35,891 nt of DNA from an uncultured bacterium (GTDB lineage Bacteria > Cyanobacteriota > Vampirovibrionia > Gastranaerophilales > Gastranaerophilaceae). The notes under the pieces were generated by a model that saw only the letters and a list, made by a program, of their open reading frames with translations, was not told the DNA's origin and did not search any database. The position numbers and the translations under genes are program-made. Shown here piece by piece: positions 32,790 through 35,891 of this stretch (position 1 is its first letter; the number at the start of each line of letters is the position of its first letter). The stretch is taken from positions 1-35,891 of the forward strand of contig OMSS01000006.1 of assembly GCA_900313795.1 (NCBI GenBank), in the 5' to 3' direction.

Positions 32790-34139
32790 ATGAAGAGAAA
32801 ATGGTTTGGTAAAAAAGTTTTGATATGCGGACTTTCAAAAAGTGGCACGGCAGCGGCAGAATACCTTGCTTCAAGGGGTGCTGACTGCTACTTGACCGAA
32901 TTTAAACTCGCAGAAGAAAAAGATAAGGAACTTATTGAAAACCTTGAAAAACAAGGCATAAAGGTCGAAACGGGCGGTCATAGCGACGAGTTCATTGACG
33001 GTGCTTATCTTGCGATTATGAGCCCTGGCATTTCGCCGAAAAAGGAAATTTATAAACGCCTCAAAGAGCGTAATATCCCGTATATGAGCGAGGTTGAACT
33101 TGCATTTGACGAAACAGAATCGACTTTCATCGCAATTACCGGTACAAACGGCAAAACGACTACGACATCTTTGGTTTCGCACCTTTTGTCAGGTGACTTT
33201 GATGCTCCGTATTGCGGAAATATCGGCGTTCCCCCGACAAGATTGCTTGATAAAAAACACGACTATCTTGTTTGCGAAATGAGTTCTTACCAGTGCGAAC
33301 TTTCTCCGACAATTCAGCCGTTTATTGCGTGTTTCTTGAATTGGACGGAAAATCACATCGATTGGCACGATGGTTTGGACAATTATTTCAAGGCAAAAGC
33401 GAAATTGTTTGCACCCGAAAAAGCCCCGACTTTTGCGGTTTTTAACGGTGTTGACCCGAAAGTTTCAGAATTTGCCGCAAAATATCCGTACGAAAAATTT
33501 ATTTTTGCGAAAGAATGTGACAAAAATTGTTGCTATGTCAAAGACGGCAAGGTAATGTTCAAACGCAGAAAAGATGCTGAGGAAATTATCTCTGTTAACG
33601 AAATTCCGCTTGTTGGCGAACACAATGTCCAAAACGTAATGGTGGCGGTGATTGTGGCTAAGTTATGCGGAGTTTCAACAGAAACTATCCGTGAAAGAAT
33701 TAAAACGTTCAAGGCTGTCGAACATAGAATTGAGTATGTTGGAACGGACGGAAAGCATAAATTTTATAACGACTCAAAATCGACAACCACAGAGGCGACA
33801 ATAGTTGCCTTGAGAGCGTTTCCGAACAAAGACGTAACACTTATTATGGGCGGACGAGACAAATTGACGGACTTGAATGGACTTTGCGAAAAGACGAAAG
33901 AGTGCGTTAAGAACGTTATTTTGATTGGTGAAGCGACACAAAGATTTAAAGAAGCCCTTGAGGCACACGGTTATACGAATATTTACGAAGCAAAAACTTT
34001 CGAAGAATCGATTGATAAAGCGATTGAATACGAGAACGAAATAATCCTGTTCTCGCCTGCTTGCGCAAGTTTCGACATGTTTGACAATTTTGAACACAGA
34101 GGAGAAGAATTTAAGAAATATGTCGGCACAAAGATATAG
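32790..34139 (+). CDS. murD: UDP-MurNAc-L-alanine--D-glutamate ligase MurD
   Basis: A 449-residue cytoplasmic ligase that adds D-Glu to UDP-MurNAc-L-Ala. N-terminal Rossmann domain starts VLICGLSKSGTAAAEYLASRG (split); ATP loop ITGTNGKTTTTSLV near residue 115; EMSSYQCE; LNWTENHIDWHDGLDNYFKAKAKLF (split) with the carbamylated-lysine region; HNVQNVMVA; and FYNDSKSTTTEATI in the C-terminal domain. GAGG precedes the ATG. It overlaps ftsW by 20 bases. Confidence 0.97.
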   Translation: MKRKWFGKKVLICGLSKSGTAAAEYLASRGADCYLTEFKLAEEKDKELIENLEKQGIKVETGGHSDEFIDGAYLAIMSPGISPKKEIYKRLKERNIPYMSEVELAFDETESTFIAITGTNGKTTTTSLVSHLLSGDFDAPYCGNIGVPPTRLLDKKHDYLVCEMSSYQCELSPTIQPFIACFLNWTENHIDWHDGLDNYFKAKAKLFAPEKAPTFAVFNGVDPKVSEFAAKYPYEKFIFAKECDKNCCYVKDGKVMFKRRKDAEEIISVNEIPLVGEHNVQNVMVAVIVAKLCGVSTETIRERIKTFKAVEHRIEYVGTDGKHKFYNDSKSTTTEATIVALRAFPNKDVTLIMGGRDKLTDLNGLCEKTKECVKNVILIGEATQRFKEALEAHGYTNIYEAKTFEESIDKAIEYENEIILFSPACASFDMFDNFEHRGEEFKKYVGTKI

Positions 34140-35265
34140 AGTACAAGGAAATATAGCACCGACGGGGTATATCCTGTCCCCGCCAGATAAAGGTTTGATG
34201 ATTATAACGGGCTTTTTGGCGTTGTTTGGCATCATGATGATTTTGTCAGCTGGGGCATCAAAGTGCGTTGCTCTCGGCACAAACCCAGGAAGTTTCGCCA
34301 TAAAGCAACTTATTTGTTTTTTTATTGGATTTTGGGCAATGTGTAAGTTGTCGAGATACAATTACAAAAAACTTGAAGGCTTTGCCGTAAAATTTGCTTG
34401 GATAGTTGTCGTATTACTTTTGTTGATTGACTTTACGCCATTAGGGGTAACTGTCAACGGGGCAAAACGTTGGCTTGCGTTAGGACCTTTGCAGTTCCAA
34501 CCTTCCGAAATCGCAAAACTTGCGGTGTCGATGTTGCTTGCTTGTGCTTTTAAAAACGATGCGAATATTTTTGATACGGACAAGTGGCAAAAATATTTTG
34601 CACCGATTGGCGTAATTGCTTTTCTGACAATCATTCAGCCGAACTTAAGTATGGTAATTATTTTCAGTATAATTTGCCTGACGTGCTATCTGGTTTCGGG
34701 CGGTCCTGCACAGTTGATTGGAATGATGATACTTGGGGGCGGTTTCGTACTTTCCTTGATTATCAAACCTTATCAGTTAAGCCGTATCAAGGTTTGGCTC
34801 AATCCGGAAGCAGACCCTTACGGTGCAGGTTACAACATTATCCAGTCCTTGCTGGCGTTCGTTTCGGGCGGATTTTTCGGGGTAGGTTTTGGCGGTTCAA
34901 GACAAAAATTGGAATGGCTTCCAGAAGCCCACACTGACTTCATTTACGCCGTAATCGGTGAGGAATGGGGCTGGCTCGGTTGCATTGCGATAATTTGGTT
35001 GTTCTTGTGGTTAATTTACCGTGGTATAAGGATTGCGGCGAATTGTAAGGATATGTTTGGCAAAATTTTGGCGACAGGAATCACGGTTTCTATCGGCAGC
35101 CAAGCGTTTATTAATATGTCAGTTGCAAGTTCCTTTGTCCCAGCAACAGGCGTTCCGATGCCGTTTATCAGTTACGGTGGTACTTCTTTAATCATCACGA
35201 TGTGCATGATTGGGGTGCTTTTAAATATTTCAAAAATAAGAATTTCGAGGTCAAACGATGTCTAA
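34120..35265 (+). CDS. ftsW: septal peptidoglycan polymerase FtsW
   Basis: A 381-residue SEDS-family membrane glycosyltransferase that polymerises lipid II at the division site with its PBP partner. About ten membrane segments. Motifs: GVTVNGAKRWLALGPLQFQPSEIAKLA (split, around 115-140), GAGYNIIQSLLAFVSGGFFGVGFG (split), LPEAHTDFIYAVIGEEWG with the conserved Glu-rich turn, and GVPMPFISYGGTSLI near the end. FtsW is preferred over RodA because it lies between murD and murG. ATG 34120 is inside the murD end, with GAGGAG about 15 bases upstream; the frame also opens at a TTG further up. Confidence 0.93.
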   Translation: MSAQRYRVQGNIAPTGYILSPPDKGLMIITGFLALFGIMMILSAGASKCVALGTNPGSFAIKQLICFFIGFWAMCKLSRYNYKKLEGFAVKFAWIVVVLLLLIDFTPLGVTVNGAKRWLALGPLQFQPSEIAKLAVSMLLACAFKNDANIFDTDKWQKYFAPIGVIAFLTIIQPNLSMVIIFSIICLTCYLVSGGPAQLIGMMILGGGFVLSLIIKPYQLSRIKVWLNPEADPYGAGYNIIQSLLAFVSGGFFGVGFGGSRQKLEWLPEAHTDFIYAVIGEEWGWLGCIAIIWLFLWLIYRGIRIAANCKDMFGKILATGITVSIGSQAFINMSVASSFVPATGVPMPFISYGGTSLIITMCMIGVLLNISKIRISRSNDV

Positions 35266-35891
35266 AAAAAATGTATATTTCATCTCAGGCGGAGGTACTG
35301 GCGGTCACATTTACCCCGCAATGTCCGTTGTGCAGGAACTTTTGAAACGTGAAGATACTGCAAAAATTTATTATATCGGTAATCCTAAAAACATGGAATA
35401 CGATATCGTAAAAAAGATTACAGGCGTTGAGTTTTTGCCTATTTCTGTAATGGGTATGCCGAGAAAATTGAGCTTCGGACTTGTGAAATTCTTCTTTATG
35501 CTTGCGATTGCTGTGATTAAGGCGATTTCGTATGTTAAAAAATACAATCCTGATGCCGTTTTTACAACTGGTGGATACGTTTCTGCTCCGATTGCACTAG
35601 TTGCACCGTTTATGGGCGTGCCATTGATGATTCACGATTGCGATGCAATCCCCGGATTGGTCTCAAAATTGGTCGCACCTCGTGCCAAGGTCGTTTCGGT
35701 CGCATTTGAAAGTTCGAAGACATTTTTGAAAAATAAAAATGTTATTTGTACGGGAAACCCTGTCAGAAGTGAATTTTTGACTGTTACGAAGGAACAGGCT
35801 CGAGAAAGATTGGGCTTGCGAAATAAAATGACAATTTTTTTGACAGGCGGTTCGCAAGGGGCGAAAACCCTTAATGAAACTGCAATTAAGG
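35258..35891 (+). CDS. murG: UDP-GlcNAc transferase MurG (3' end cut by window)
   Basis: The first 211 residues of MurG, which makes lipid II from lipid I at the inner face of the membrane. Begins MSKKNVYFISGGGTGGHIYPAM (split; the GGGTGGH loop is diagnostic), continues with FTTGGYVSAPI, the segment HDCDAIPGLVSK, VICTGNPVRSEF, and FLTGGSQGAKTLNE at the very end. The middle motif usually reads HEQN-x-(I/V)-PG; here it is HDCD. Its ATG lies within the end of ftsW (ATGTCTAA overlap of eight bases), so translation is probably coupled. The rest lies beyond the window. Confidence 0.96.
   Translation, partial: MSKKNVYFISGGGTGGHIYPAMSVVQELLKREDTAKIYYIGNPKNMEYDIVKKITGVEFLPISVMGMPRKLSFGLVKFFFMLAIAVIKAISYVKKYNPDAVFTTGGYVSAPIALVAPFMGVPLMIHDCDAIPGLVSKLVAPRAKVVSVAFESSKTFLKNKNVICTGNPVRSEFLTVTKEQARERLGLRNKMTIFLTGGSQGAKTLNETAIK

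Overview
The window is a contiguous stretch of an AT-rich bacterial chromosome made mostly of core genes, with a few accessory insertions. The organism is inferred to be a peptidoglycan-making bacterium related to the non-photosynthetic Cyanobacteria (Vampirovibrionia/Melainabacteria, for example Gastranaerophilales). The hints are L18 and S14 proteins that read like cyanobacterial versions, a CsaB pyruvyl transferase, a SulP/BicA-like transporter and a GatCAB subunit. This placement rests on recalled family resemblance, not on a search.

Layout, left to right. 1-1490: a minus-strand pair (zf-TFIIB-like zinc protein, then LemA) diverging from an 84-residue protein of unknown function. 1645-3000: dnaB. 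3001-3284: an intergenic spacer built from repeats. 3285-4749: minus-strand operon of a small secreted protein and thioredoxin reductase. 4839-6293: gatB. 6738-14971: an 18-gene S10/spc ribosomal protein operon, rpsJ to rplR, that ends at a strong terminator before rpsE-rpmD-rplO-secY. 15105-17082: a PfkB sugar kinase overlapping csaB. 17235-19379: ACT protein, UPF0210 protein and dCMP deaminase. 19550-21820: minus-strand operon of a disrupted recF followed by two secreted proteins of unknown function. 21954-23567: SulP transporter. 23568-24282: a 715-base spacer without a clear gene, holding a good minus-strand terminator, a CA-rich RNA candidate and two copies of a palindrome. 24283-25164: YitT-family membrane protein. 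25173-27128: a type II restriction-modification pair on the minus strand. 27252-35891: aspS, dnaA, murF, mraY, murD, ftsW and murG (cut by the window end), very tightly packed.

How they work together. Replication (dnaB, dnaA), translation (S10/spc operon, aspS, gatB) and cell wall synthesis (murF-mraY-murD-ftsW-murG) dominate. The closest physical link is dnaA lying between aspS and the murein genes with spacers of only tens of bases, which suggests that replication initiator and wall-precursor enzymes share a transcript. The CsaB operon suggests a pyruvylated surface polymer.

Points most worth a second look: the recF gene that has lost about 30 codons and its frame; the orphan minus-strand terminator and CA-rich RNA at 23723-23864; a DnaA recognition motif reading GGRKHTT in place of GGRDHTT; a short uS14 that looks cyanobacterial but carries a CCCH zinc site; and a family of about 98-base hairpin repeats in intergenic spacers. 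No tRNA, rRNA, CRISPR array, transposase or phage gene was seen.
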